From Aestuariibaculum suncheonense (lineage in GTDB: Bacteria; Bacteroidota; Bacteroidia; Flavobacteriales; Flavobacteriaceae): 64,000 bases of DNA. The DNA lies in the NCBI RefSeq assembly GCF_014596935.1, contig NZ_JACVXC010000001.1, positions 62,001 through 126,000 on the forward strand, in the 5' to 3' direction. A program made the translations under genes and the position numbers. The notes under the pieces were generated by a model. That model was not told the DNA's origin. It saw nothing but the letters and a program-made list of their open reading frames with translations, and did not search any database. This document shows positions 17,909 through 26,164 of this stretch, piece by piece. Position 1 is the stretch's first letter. Every line of letters begins with the position of its first letter.

Positions 17909-19375
17909 ATGAAATTAAAAAAGCTGTCTTTACGAATCCGTATTTTTCTAGCCATGATTTTGTTGGTGTTTCTCGCGTCAGTACTTATTGCGGCGGTTGC
18001 GATTTACCAGTATAAGGAGCAGAGTGAAGATTACCATAACGGACATTTAGAGCGTAAGGAGAAGAATATTCAAACGCATTTAAAGCGTATTTTAAACGGA
18101 CGCCAAAATACCTGGGAGGTTAAAACCGAAAATATCCCCATTATTTTTAAGGAAGAGATTTATAATATCGCCGATATTCACAAGCTTCAGATTAATCTTT
18201 ACGATCTTGATGGATCGCTGTTAATTTCCTCACGTGCCGGAATTCAAAAGCAAGCTGCCGATATCTGTTTAAATGCAGAAATTTTAAATGCCATTTCCAA
18301 CACCGCAGAGCATATGTATATGGATGTGCATAAGGAAAACGGAGAGATTTTTCAGTCGTCTTATACCTATTTGCTTGATCAGCAATCGAAAGCAATAGCC
18401 ATATTAAACTTACCGTATTTAGAGAAAGATGACTTTTTAACCAATGAGATTTTGGAGTTCTTGGAGCGTATTGCTTATGCCTTCATTATTATTCTTTTAA
18501 TGGCAATTGCAGTAGCGTTTCTGTTGTCAAAATACATTACAAAATCGTTACAAACCATTAGTGAAAAGATAAATGCGACACGTTTGGAGAAACGTAATGA
18601 GCGGATTGATGTGGACGATACTAGTGAAGAGATTTCAACCCTGGTTAATTCGTATAATAGTATGATTGACGAATTGGAGGAAAGTGCCATTCAGCTAGCC
18701 AGAAGTGAACGTGAACAGGCCTGGCGGGAAATGGCAAAACAAGTGGCACACGAAATTAAAAATCCGTTGACCCCAATGCGTTTAACGGTGCAGAATTTCC
18801 AAAGAAAGTTTAATCCGGAGGACGAAAATATTAATGAAAAGCTGGACGAATACACTAAGACTTTGATTCAGCAAATCGACACCATGAGTGCGATAGCTTC
18901 GGCGTTTTCAAACTTCGCAAAAATGCCGGCGCAGCAGAACGAAACCTTAAATGTGGTAAAAATTGTAAAGCTGGCCCTTGATATTTTTAATGAAGACTAT
19001 ATTGTGTTTCATGCACAGGAGGAAGAAATAATCGCTAAATTTGATAGAACACAATTGATTCGTGTGATTACGAATTTGGTGAAGAACGGTATTCAGGCCA
19101 TGCCGGAACATCAGGATCCTAAAATTGAAATCGATGTCGCTTCGGAAGGTAATTCGGTTGTGATTACGGTAAGCGATAATGGTTCCGGGATTTCAGAAGA
19201 AAATATAGATAAGGTGTTCGAGCCTAAGTTTACCACGAAAACCAGTGGCATGGGTCTTGGTCTGGCCATGGTAAAAAACATTGTAGAAACCTATAAAGGC
19301 TCTATAACGGTTATATCAGAGAAGAATGTAGGAACAACGTTTAAAGTTAAGTTTCCAAAAGAAACGATCCTTTAA
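17909..19375 (+). CDS. NtrY-like membrane sensor histidine kinase
   Basis: A two-component sensor of 488 residues. There are two membrane helices (about 10-32 and 188-209) flanking a roughly 150-residue extracytoplasmic sensor region, then a HAMP linker (about 210-262), a HisKA domain with phospho-acceptor H281 (VAHEIKNPLTPMRL), and a HATPase domain with the N box (NLVKNGIQAM), DNGSGI and the FTTKTSGMGLGLAMV G boxes. The HisKA sequence is of the NtrY/NtrB type. No response-regulator gene is adjacent, so it is an orphan in this window. Ligand unknown. Confidence 0.92.
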   Translation: MKLKKLSLRIRIFLAMILLVFLASVLIAAVAIYQYKEQSEDYHNGHLERKEKNIQTHLKRILNGRQNTWEVKTENIPIIFKEEIYNIADIHKLQINLYDLDGSLLISSRAGIQKQAADICLNAEILNAISNTAEHMYMDVHKENGEIFQSSYTYLLDQQSKAIAILNLPYLEKDDFLTNEILEFLERIAYAFIIILLMAIAVAFLLSKYITKSLQTISEKINATRLEKRNERIDVDDTSEEISTLVNSYNSMIDELEESAIQLARSEREQAWREMAKQVAHEIKNPLTPMRLTVQNFQRKFNPEDENINEKLDEYTKTLIQQIDTMSAIASAFSNFAKMPAQQNETLNVVKIVKLALDIFNEDYIVFHAQEEEIIAKFDRTQLIRVITNLVKNGIQAMPEHQDPKIEIDVASEGNSVVITVSDNGSGISEENIDKVFEPKFTTKTSGMGLGLAMVKNIVETYKGSITVISEKNVGTTFKVKFPKETIL

Positions 19376-19396
19376 ATCCTGAAAAATAAAAGTATA

Positions 19397-20179
19397 ATGA
19401 GTTTTAATAATATTCTTGTTGAAGAAAATGATGGTATCGCAACCATTACAATAAATCGTCCGAAAAAGTTAAATGCCTTGAATAAGGAAACGATTGAGGA
19501 GCTGCATCAGGCGATAAAGGAAGCTGAAAAGGATGATGATGTTAAAGTGTTAATCATTACTGGAAGTGGCGAAAAGGCCTTTGTTGCTGGTGCAGATATT
19601 AGTGAATTCGCTGATTTTTCTGTTGAAGAAGGCACAAAATTAGCTGCAAACGGTCAAAAGATATTATTCGATTTTATTGAAAATTTATCGAAACCGGTAA
19701 TAGCCGCAGTAAACGGGTTTGCTTTAGGAGGAGGACTGGAATTGGCTATGGCGTGCCATTTCAGATTGGCGAGTGATAATGCCAAAATGGGGCTTCCAGA
19801 AGTCTCTCTTGGTGTTATTCCGGGTTATGGAGGTACACAACGTTTGCCACAATTAATCGGTAAGGGTAGGGCTATGGAAATGATTATGACTGCCGGTATG
19901 ATTGATGCTAATAAAGCTTTAAGTTATGGTTTGGTAAATCATGTAACTTCACAGGAAGAGTTACTTCTGCTTTGCGAGAAAATAGCGAATAAGATTACTA
20001 ACAATTCTCCGGTGGCTATTAGTTCAGCTATTCAGACAATTAATGCGAATTTTAAATCGGGCGTAAATGGTTATGATGTGGAAATTAAAGCATTTGGCAA
20101 ATGTTTTGGAACCGATGATTTTGCAGAAGGTACTACCGCCTTTTTGGAAAAGCGCAAAGCTAAATTTACAGGAGAGTAA
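19397..20179 (+). CDS. Enoyl-CoA hydratase/isomerase (crotonase family)
   Basis: A cytoplasmic enzyme that hydrates 2-enoyl-CoA during fatty-acid or short-chain acyl-CoA breakdown. The 260 residues show the oxyanion-hole segments AFVAGADISEFADF and NGFALGGGLELAMACHF, and the two catalytic glutamates in GGGLEL and LPEVSLGVIPGYGGTQRLP. Size and motifs match short-chain enoyl-CoA hydratases such as crotonase. It follows the kinase by 21 nt on the same strand. Confidence 0.93.
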   Translation: MSFNNILVEENDGIATITINRPKKLNALNKETIEELHQAIKEAEKDDDVKVLIITGSGEKAFVAGADISEFADFSVEEGTKLAANGQKILFDFIENLSKPVIAAVNGFALGGGLELAMACHFRLASDNAKMGLPEVSLGVIPGYGGTQRLPQLIGKGRAMEMIMTAGMIDANKALSYGLVNHVTSQEELLLLCEKIANKITNNSPVAISSAIQTINANFKSGVNGYDVEIKAFGKCFGTDDFAEGTTAFLEKRKAKFTGE

Positions 20180-20242
20180 ATCTGCTTTTTAATAAAATTA
20201 TCGTTTTATAATTCTTAATTTTATAGGGCTTATTTCGTCCTT

Positions 20243-21316
20243 ATGAATTCTAATTCACCCATAAAAGGTCGTGGTGCACAACAAAATGTGCCCAATCGTT
20301 TTTTCGAGTTGACTCACGAAATGCGAGACGATTTTTTAGAATTTTGCAGAATAGAGGGTGAAGAAGCCGATAAAAATACAACGCAATATTTAGAAGTTTT
20401 TCCTAAAACGATTGTCAATAAAATTGAGAGTCCCGATATTGGAATGACCTATTCCATGAACATGTATCAGGGCTGTGAACACGGTTGCATTTACTGTTAC
20501 GCACGAAATAGTCATGAATACTGGGGCTATAGTGCCGGCCTGGATTTCGAGCGACGTATTTTGGTGAAAAAACAAGCGCCTCAATTGTTGGAATCTTTTA
20601 TTAAAAGGAAGACTTGGCAGGCTCAAACCATTGTGATGTCTGGTAATACAGATTGTTATCAGCCTGCCGAAAAAGAATTCGAAATCACTAGAAAATGTCT
20701 AGAAGTATTTTTAAAATACAAACATCCAGTGGGGATTATTACAAAAAATGCCCTAATTCTACGTGATTTAGATGTGTTGAAAGCCCTAGCAGAGGAGCAT
20801 CTGGTAGCAGTAAATGTTTCGATTACCTCGTTATCTGAAGAAACACGGCGAGTTTTAGAGCCTCGAACCACCACAATAAAAAGGCGATTAGAAACTGTAA
20901 AAACATTGAGCGAGCATGGTATTCCGGTAAATGTCATGTTAGCGCCTATAATTCCATCCATTAATAGTCATGAAATATTGCCTTTAGCCAAAACTGCTGC
21001 GGAGCATGGTGCATTATCTATAGCGCATACAGTGGTAAGATTAAATGGTGCAATTGGCGAAATCTTTACTGATTGGATTAGAAAAACCATGCCAGATCGA
21101 GCTGATAAAGTCTTGCATCAAATTGAGAGTTGTCATGGAGGTAGTTTAAATGATAGCCGTTTTGGAACTAGAATTCATGGAGAAGGACATATTGCCAGGC
21201 AAATAAATGATTTAATGAAGCTGGCAAGGCATAAGTATTTTAAAGATAGGGAGATGCCAAGATTAAATACATCATTACATGAAACGTACAAAGACGGACA
21301 GTTAAAATTGTTCTAA
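20243..21316 (+). CDS. PA0069-type radical SAM protein
   Basis: A 357-residue radical S-adenosylmethionine enzyme with the [4Fe-4S] cysteines C78, C82 and C85 in QGCEHGCIYCYARN (CxxxCxxC). Downstream are motifs of the PA0069/SplB-like family (FERRILVKKQAPQLLE, IVMSGNTDCYQPAEK, LEPRTTTIKRRLETVK, HGIPVNVMLAPIIPSIN). The family resembles spore photoproduct lyase but its reaction is not established. It ends at a bidirectional terminator shared with the convergent paralogue gene. Confidence 0.92.
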   Translation: MNSNSPIKGRGAQQNVPNRFFELTHEMRDDFLEFCRIEGEEADKNTTQYLEVFPKTIVNKIESPDIGMTYSMNMYQGCEHGCIYCYARNSHEYWGYSAGLDFERRILVKKQAPQLLESFIKRKTWQAQTIVMSGNTDCYQPAEKEFEITRKCLEVFLKYKHPVGIITKNALILRDLDVLKALAEEHLVAVNVSITSLSEETRRVLEPRTTTIKRRLETVKTLSEHGIPVNVMLAPIIPSINSHEILPLAKTAAEHGALSIAHTVVRLNGAIGEIFTDWIRKTMPDRADKVLHQIESCHGGSLNDSRFGTRIHGEGHIARQINDLMKLARHKYFKDREMPRLNTSLHETYKDGQLKLF

Positions 21317-21319
21317 TAA

Positions 21320-21347
21320 AAAAGGTGAGCAATTTTGCTCACCTTTT
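21320..21347. terminator. Bidirectional terminator
   Basis: A perfect 11-bp stem (21320-21330 with 21337-21347) with a 6-nt loop lies between convergent genes and has A-rich and T-rich flanks. Confidence 0.8.
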
Positions 21348-21377
21348 CAGTGGTTTCAAGTGTTAAGTTTGAATGTT

Positions 21378-21995
21378 TTACTTTGAAATTGATTCAGTAA
21401 ATACTTTACCTTCCGTTTTGTAAACAATTTTGTAATCGCCTTTGTTTAATCCAGAAAGTCTGAATATTCTACTTACGTTTTCGGTGTTTGTAATCGTTTC
21501 AGAATGCATTAATTCCGGAACAGAAGTAACGCCGTTTTCACTTGTAAAATAAACAGCAATTTCTAAAGGTGCTTTGTTTAAAGATAATCTGGAAATGTAA
21601 ACCATGTCCCCTTTTATGCGCGTAACAGGTTTAAAAATAGTACTTTCCAATTCTTTTTGAAATGCAACAGTGTTGTTGTTTACAGTAAAAGGAATGGTGG
21701 TAATTTCTACATCTTTGTCTAATTCAAAAAAGTAACTACCATCTGGAAGCGATGTTAAATCGAATCCTTTAGTGTAGGTTCCTGTTTTCTGTATTAGCTC
21801 TTTATATAGTACCATTCCATTATCATCTTTGATAGATAATAGGTTGCCTGCTTTAACATCACTTAACGTTACAGAAGTCTTCTCGGCATCATCTTTAAAA
21901 GAAAAATACGATGCGTCATTCGCGAAACTTAACAAGGTAGCAAATAATGTTACCATTAAGAATCTTTTTCTTGTGTTGTTTAATACGTTTTTCAT
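21378..21995 (-). CDS. Secreted paralogue A of a tandem family, function unknown
   Basis: A 205-residue protein with an N-terminal signal (MVTLFATLLSFANDASYFS region). It shares a layout with the two following paralogues: a segment V-K-A-G-(N/D)-(L/I)-L-S-I-K-D-x-x-G, then GTYxKGFDLxxLPxGxYxFExxK, a beta-strand linker ending in IPFTVN, and a C-terminal RxxxLxxGDYKIVxxxxGKxxTxxI repeat-like end. The pattern resembles the beta-sandwich C-terminal domains of type IX secretion cargo, but here it makes up the whole protein. Function unknown. It is the most divergent copy: its 3' region lacks the shared block and its -7 box is degenerate. Confidence 0.8.
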   Translation of the reverse strand: MKNVLNNTRKRFLMVTLFATLLSFANDASYFSFKDDAEKTSVTLSDVKAGNLLSIKDDNGMVLYKELIQKTGTYTKGFDLTSLPDGSYFFELDKDVEITTIPFTVNNNTVAFQKELESTIFKPVTRIKGDMVYISRLSLNKAPLEIAVYFTSENGVTSVPELMHSETITNTENVSRIFRLSGLNKGDYKIVYKTEGKVFTESISK

Positions 21996-22232
21996 GATTT
22001 AGTGTTTTTAACGTTTCACAATGTAAAGATAGGTCGGTAATTTTGTTTGTAAAACACTGAAATTGACTGATTTATGTTCTAAATTATCCGTTATTTTTAC
22101 ATCAATTAATGGTTAAGTTAATATGGATTATGAAGTTGTTAAATGAGTACATATTTACGCGATTTATAGGATTTGTACTGTAAATAGAGCTATCCTCCTT
22201 ACAGGAATTGTATTCTATGTTCAATTTAAAGC

Positions 22233-22306
22233 AAAAAAAAAGTGAGCCACCACAGCTCACTTTACCAACTAAACTAAATAAGACATTAAACTAATTATTA
22301 ATGAAT
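22233..22306 (-). repeat. Shared 3' block, copy 1, with intrinsic terminator
   Basis: A 74-nt block covers the last codons of paralogue B, its 3' UTR and a terminator (9-bp stem AAAGTGAGC/GCTCACTTT, 7-nt loop, then T-run on the minus strand). It is identical, apart from one A in the A-run, to blocks at 23292-23364 and 24176-24249. Confidence 0.9.
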
Positions 22307-22887
22307 GTCGTGTATTCCTTGTTATCAGAGATGAATACTATTTTGTAGTCACCTTTCCCTAATTTATATGCTTTCTCTATAGACTGAATACCTTTAATTC
22401 TTTCCGAGTGAATTAAATCGTATTCGCTATTGTTGTTTGCGTAAATGTGGATGCTTAAAGCTTCTTGTTTTGGCGCCAATTTAGTAACGTAAACAACCCC
22501 GTTGTCTTCTCTAACATAAGGCTTGTAACTTGTAGTTTCTTTAGCTTTGTTAAAGTAAACGTTTTCAAAGTTTACGGTAAAAGGAATGGTTCTAACTTCT
22601 AAGTTTTTGTCGATTTCAAAAACATATTCACCGTTTGGTAAAGCAGATAAGTCGAATCCTTTTTTATACGTTCCCGTTTCTTTAATTTGTTCTTTATAAA
22701 GTACAACACCATAGTTGTCTTTAATAGATAATATGTCACCAGCTTTTACATGATTCAAAGTAATCGCTGTTTTAGAAATTTCAGCAGCATCTGTTGAAAC
22801 TGTAATATCATTAGCGTTACTTAATAATGATGTAGAAACAGCTAATAATAAAATACTTTTCTTTAATACGTTAATAGTCTTTTTCAT
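22291..22887 (-). CDS. Secreted paralogue B of a tandem family, function unknown
   Basis: A protein of 198 residues when started at the ATG ending at 22887. An in-frame start at 22953 exists, but a -7 box at 22917-22924 lies inside that extension, so the shorter form with its signal peptide (KKTINVLKKSILLLAVSTSL) is right. It aligns with paralogue C along its whole length: LNHVKAGDILSIKDNYG, GTYKKGFDLSALPNGEYVFE, TIPFTVNFENVYFNK, LIHSERIKGIQSIEKAY and the C-terminus EYTTFINN. Predicted secreted beta-sandwich; role unknown. Confidence 0.85.
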   Translation of the reverse strand: MKKTINVLKKSILLLAVSTSLLSNANDITVSTDAAEISKTAITLNHVKAGDILSIKDNYGVVLYKEQIKETGTYKKGFDLSALPNGEYVFEIDKNLEVRTIPFTVNFENVYFNKAKETTSYKPYVREDNGVVYVTKLAPKQEALSIHIYANNNSEYDLIHSERIKGIQSIEKAYKLGKGDYKIVFISDNKEYTTFINN

Positions 22888-22916
22888 AATGATGTGTTTT
22901 ACAACGTTCAACGGTA

Positions 22917-22924
22917 CAAAGATA
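22917..22924 (-). promoter_or_regulatory. -7 box of paralogue B
   Basis: TATCTTTG on the minus strand matches TAnnTTTG, 30 nt upstream of the chosen ATG. The same element occurs at the same place in paralogue C. Confidence 0.55.
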
Positions 22925-23291
22925 TGGTAGATATCAAGTTGATAAAACATCACATTTGATGAGTTTATGTGCTATTTTATCAGTTAATTCTATGTTAAAT
23001 TAATGTGAAGTTAAAATAGCATATATTAAGGTTAAGTTTTTATATAATGGCTTGTTTAAGGTATTCTTTTAGCCTAGTTGTTTGCTTTTGTTTTACGATG
23101 GTGTAGATCGAATAATTAATATAGTATATGGTTTGAAAGCAATATGCGGTAATTTAAGCTTAATATAGAAATTAGTATACTCATAGAATAATATTACGGA
23201 TAGCTATAAACTGAATTTATACTTTATAGAGTATGAGTGATCGAATCGCTTTAGTTGGTTGCCATTCACTTTAAAATCCTTCATTTTAAAG
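22925..23291. other. Gene-free gap between paralogues B and C
   Basis: About 370 nt of AT-rich sequence. Immediately upstream of the B promoter is a segment (around 22940-23020, containing TGTGCTATTTTATCA) that is also found upstream of paralogue C and, in weaker form, the relic copy. The rest shows no ORF or structure I can support. Confidence 0.5.
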
Positions 23292-23364
23292 AAAAAAAAG
23301 TGAGCCACCACAGCTCACTTTACCAACTAAACTAAATAAGACATTAAACTAATTATTAATGAAT
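23292..23364 (-). repeat. Shared 3' block, copy 2, with intrinsic terminator
   Basis: Same block as at 22233-22306; ends paralogue C. Confidence 0.9.
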
Positions 23365-23948
23365 TTTGTATATTCCTTATCGTTAGAGATGAAAACCAAC
23401 TTGTAGTTGCCACCTTTTTCTAATCTGTAAACACGGTCTATGGATTGTATTCCTTTTATTTTTTCAGAGTGAATCAATTCGTATTTACTATTTTGCTCAG
23501 CGTAAATGTTAATTTTTAAACTTTCATGATTAGGAGCCAGTTTAGAAATGAATAAGATACCATTCTCTTGCTTTACAAAAGGTTTGTAAGTAATGGTCTC
23601 TTCATTTTTGTTAAATGTTACCTTTTCAAAGTTTACGCTAAAAGGAACGGTTTTAATTTCTAAAGCTTTTTCCACTTCAAAAAAGTAATTACCGTTTGGT
23701 AAAGCAGATAAATCGAATCCTTTTTTATAGGTTCCAGCTTTCTGAATAGCTTCCATATATAAAGTAGCTCCGTTTACATCTTTTATAGATAGCAAATCTC
23801 CTACTTTTACATGATTAATAGTAAAAGCGGTAGTTGTAATTTTATTATTGTTAGTAGACACAGAAACTTCGGTAGCGTTACTCAATAATGAAGTAGATAA
23901 GGCTAATACTAATAAGGTATCGTTTAAAATTTTAACTGTGTTTTTCAT
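23349..23948 (-). CDS. Secreted paralogue C of a tandem family, function unknown
   Basis: A 199-residue protein with a signal peptide (LNDTLLVLALSTSLLSNATE). It is the closest relative of paralogue B, sharing INHVKVGDLLSIKD, AGTYKKGFDLSALPNGNYFFE, VPFSVNFEKVTFNK, YELIHSEKIKGIQSID and the C-terminus EYTKFINN. No catalytic motif is visible. It has its own -7 box and terminator, so each copy appears to be a separate transcription unit rather than an operon member. Confidence 0.85.
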   Translation of the reverse strand: MKNTVKILNDTLLVLALSTSLLSNATEVSVSTNNNKITTTAFTINHVKVGDLLSIKDVNGATLYMEAIQKAGTYKKGFDLSALPNGNYFFEVEKALEIKTVPFSVNFEKVTFNKNEETITYKPFVKQENGILFISKLAPNHESLKINIYAEQNSKYELIHSEKIKGIQSIDRVYRLEKGGNYKLVFISNDKEYTKFINN

Positions 23949-23976
23949 AATGTGTTGTTTTAATTGTTCAACGTTA

Positions 23977-23984
23977 CAAAGATA
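23977..23984 (-). promoter_or_regulatory. -7 box of paralogue C
   Basis: TATCTTTG on the minus strand, 29 nt upstream of the ATG, in the same context as in paralogue B. Confidence 0.55.
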
Positions 23985-24175
23985 GAGTAGGATAACCTGT
24001 TGTAAAACAACTGTTTTGATGAATATATGTGCTATTTTATCACAATATGTACTTTTTTAATGGTTATATGAAAATTTAGTTTAAATTTGAGTTAATTAAG
24101 TATATAATTAAAGTTGAAGTATAGATAATTAACAGCGATATTTGATTTGTTATGGTATGGGTGATAATTTAGTAC

Positions 24176-24249
24176 AAAAAAAAAGTGAGCCACCACAGCT
24201 CACTTTACCAACTAAACTAAATAAGACATTAAACTAATTATTAATGAAT
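24176..24249 (-). repeat. Shared 3' block, copy 3, attached to a gene relic
   Basis: Same 74-nt block and terminator as the two other copies, but here the upstream coding region is almost entirely lost. Confidence 0.9.
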
Positions 24250-24388
24250 ATTGTAAACTCTTGTATCGAGTTAGATTTATATCGAAATTTCTGTTTAAAG
24301 AAATTTTTGATGTCAAAATTTTATGTGTCTTGAAAAGAATTCAATTTAAATACGAATAATTTTAAGAGCGCGTTGTTATCATAAATCA
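24234..24388 (-). pseudogene. Relic of a fourth tandem paralogue
   Basis: Reading up from the TAG stop at 24234-24236, the minus strand encodes YKSNSIQEFTIFINN, which matches the C-termini of paralogues B and C (YK...SDNKEYTTFINN and YK...SNDKEYTKFINN) with four residues missing after YK. Beyond that, coding similarity stops and no signal peptide or start remains. Both the terminator and a -7 box (24395-24402) survive, leaving about 210 nt between them. This is a decayed or internally deleted copy; a short non-coding transcript could still be made. Confidence 0.75.
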
Positions 24389-24394
24389 ACAGTA

Positions 24395-24402
24395 CAAATA
24401 TA
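24395..24402 (-). promoter_or_regulatory. -7 box upstream of the relic
   Basis: TATATTTG on the minus strand, at the position equivalent to the promoters of paralogues B and C. Confidence 0.5.
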
Positions 24403-24568
24403 GCACAGGTTAAGTGTCGGGAAAACAACTAATTTATCGTATTTATATGCTATATTAACTGTTAAATATATGTTAACAGGATGTGAAGTTAAAATAACAC
24501 ACAATCGAGATAATAAATTATATATTTACATCGTATTATGTTGTAAATTTGCTTAAACCCAATTTGTT
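24403..24568. other. Divergent intergenic region before the AraC-type gene
   Basis: AT-rich region holding the upstream part of the relic's promoter. It contains ATATGCTATATTAACTG and TGTGAAGTTAAAATA, which resemble the sequences upstream of paralogue B. No ORF is supported. Confidence 0.4.
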
Positions 24569-25441
24569 ATGATTAATAAAAAGCCAACATTTAGAAAGCT
24601 TACTCCAAGTTTTGGGAGTTCGATATTAGTTAAGCAACATGTCGATACCGTGGATAAAAGCTTTGCCTACTGGCATTTCCATCCTGAATTAGAGCTTATT
24701 TATATAAATAAGGGGCAGGGGAAAACACACATAGGAAATCATCTATCATATTTCAATAATAGTCAGTTAATATTAATCGGTTCAAATTTACCGCACAATG
24801 GTTTTACCGATAGGTTAACAGCTAATGGAACGGAAACAACCATACAGTTTAAATCTAACTTTTTAGGAAACGATTTTCTTGAAGTTCCGGAAATGGCAAA
24901 TATTGTATCGTTATTCGAACGTGCTAAAAAAGGGATTCGTTTTCGAGTGGAAACCAAACAGAAAATTGGTCCTAAAATTGAAAAACTGATGAAATATCAG
25001 GGACTGAAACGTGTTTTTAAGTTTTTAGAAATATTAGACTATCTGGCAACCACGGATGATTATACTATTTTAAATGCTGATGGTTTTTCTTTTGAAACTG
25101 AGGCACAGGATAGCTCAAAGGTAGATGTCATCTATAAATATGTGAATAAAAATTTTCAACGTCATATTAGTTTAGATGAAATTGCGGATGAGGTAAGTAT
25201 GACGGTTCCCGCCTTTTGTAGATATTTTAAAAAAGCTACAGGAAAGACCTTTACGCAGCTTGTAAATGAATATCGTGTGGTGCACGCTACGAAATTGTTG
25301 AATGAAAGTCAAATGAGTATTGCCGACATTTGTTTTGAATGCGGATTTAATAACTTCTCGCATTTCAATAAACAGTTTAATGAAATCGTAGGGAAAAGTG
25401 CTTCGAATTACCGTAAGGAAATTAAAATGATGATAGGCTAA
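24569..25441 (+). CDS. AraC-family regulator with cupin N-terminal domain
   Basis: A 290-residue transcription factor. Residues about 15-100 form a cupin-type AraC_binding domain (YWHFHPELELIYINKGQGKTHIGNHL, shown across positions 31-56; LILIGSNLPHNGFTD), and residues about 185-285 hold the paired helix-turn-helix AraC domain (ISLDEIADEVSMTVPAFCRYF; MSIADICFECGFNNFSHFNKQF). The HxHxxxE-like metal/sugar site suggests a small ligand, often a sugar. It is divergent from the tandem paralogue array, so it may regulate it, but this is position-based. Confidence 0.9.
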   Translation: MINKKPTFRKLTPSFGSSILVKQHVDTVDKSFAYWHFHPELELIYINKGQGKTHIGNHLSYFNNSQLILIGSNLPHNGFTDRLTANGTETTIQFKSNFLGNDFLEVPEMANIVSLFERAKKGIRFRVETKQKIGPKIEKLMKYQGLKRVFKFLEILDYLATTDDYTILNADGFSFETEAQDSSKVDVIYKYVNKNFQRHISLDEIADEVSMTVPAFCRYFKKATGKTFTQLVNEYRVVHATKLLNESQMSIADICFECGFNNFSHFNKQFNEIVGKSASNYRKEIKMMIG

Positions 25442-25446
25442 GCGTA

Positions 25447-26100
25447 TTATTTAAGGCCATTCCATTCGTTGTAAAACTGATCTAAAAACTGAGTCATAAA
25501 ATTATGGCGTTCAATGGCTATTTTTTGTGCCGTTTTGGTATGCATTCTGTCTTTAAGTAATAATAATTTTTCGTAGAAATGATTAATGGTCGGCGCTGTT
25601 GAAGTTTTGTATTCTTCTTTACTCATATTTAAGTTAGGCTGAATTTCCGGATCGTAAAGCGCACGGTTCTTAAAGCCGCCATAATTAAAGCAACGGGCAA
25701 TACCTATAGCGCCAATAGCATCTAAGCGGTCGGCATCCTGAATCACATCTAATTCTGCCGATTTGAATTTTTGGGCTTCATTACCTCCTTTAAATGAAAT
25801 GTTTTCAATAATGTTTACCACATGTTCGATAATGGTCGAGTCTACATTCTGCTTAAAGAGGAATTCCCGAGTCACTCTTGGACCAACTGTTTCGTCACCA
25901 TCATGAAATTTACTGTCGGCAATATCGTGTAATAAGGCACCAAGCTGAACAATAAAAAGATTAACAGGTTCTTGTTTTGCTATGAGTATAGCATTATTGT
26001 AAACACGTAAGATATGAAACCAGTCGTGTCCTCCTTCAGCATGCTCTAAGCTATCTTTAACAAAGGCTTTGGTTGCAGTGATGATGTTGTCGTTATTCAT
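25447..26100 (-). CDS. HD-domain phosphohydrolase
   Basis: A 217-residue metal-dependent hydrolase of the HD superfamily. The metal-binding residues are visible: EGGHDWFHILRVY near residues 20-32, LLHDIADSKF with the HD pair, and IQDADRLDAIGAIGIAR for the distal Asp. The C-terminal motif HFYEKLLLLKDRMHTKTAQKIA is typical of the YedJ-like group. Substrate is probably a nucleotide but not shown. Convergent with the AraC gene, 5 nt apart. Confidence 0.87.
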   Translation of the reverse strand: MNNDNIITATKAFVKDSLEHAEGGHDWFHILRVYNNAILIAKQEPVNLFIVQLGALLHDIADSKFHDGDETVGPRVTREFLFKQNVDSTIIEHVVNIIENISFKGGNEAQKFKSAELDVIQDADRLDAIGAIGIARCFNYGGFKNRALYDPEIQPNLNMSKEEYKTSTAPTINHFYEKLLLLKDRMHTKTAQKIAIERHNFMTQFLDQFYNEWNGLK

Positions 26101-26115
26101 AATCCTATAAAAATA

Positions 26116-26146
26116 AAAAATCCTTTCGGTATGGAAAGGAATTTTT
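26116..26146 (-). terminator. Terminator after the desaturase gene
   Basis: A 7-bp stem (26121-26127 with 26134-26140) extended by A/T pairing is followed by a T-run on the minus strand, between the desaturase stop and the HD gene start. Confidence 0.55.
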
Positions 26147-26164
26147 ATAAACTTAATGTTTTAA

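Noticed and set aside
22888-22953. N-terminal extension of paralogue B
   Set aside because: It would include the -7 box and place 22 residues before the signal peptide; paralogue C has no such extension.
22233-24249. CRISPR-like reading of the repeated 74-nt blocks
   Set aside because: Only three copies spaced about 1 kb apart, each a gene 3' end with a terminator; no array of short spacers.
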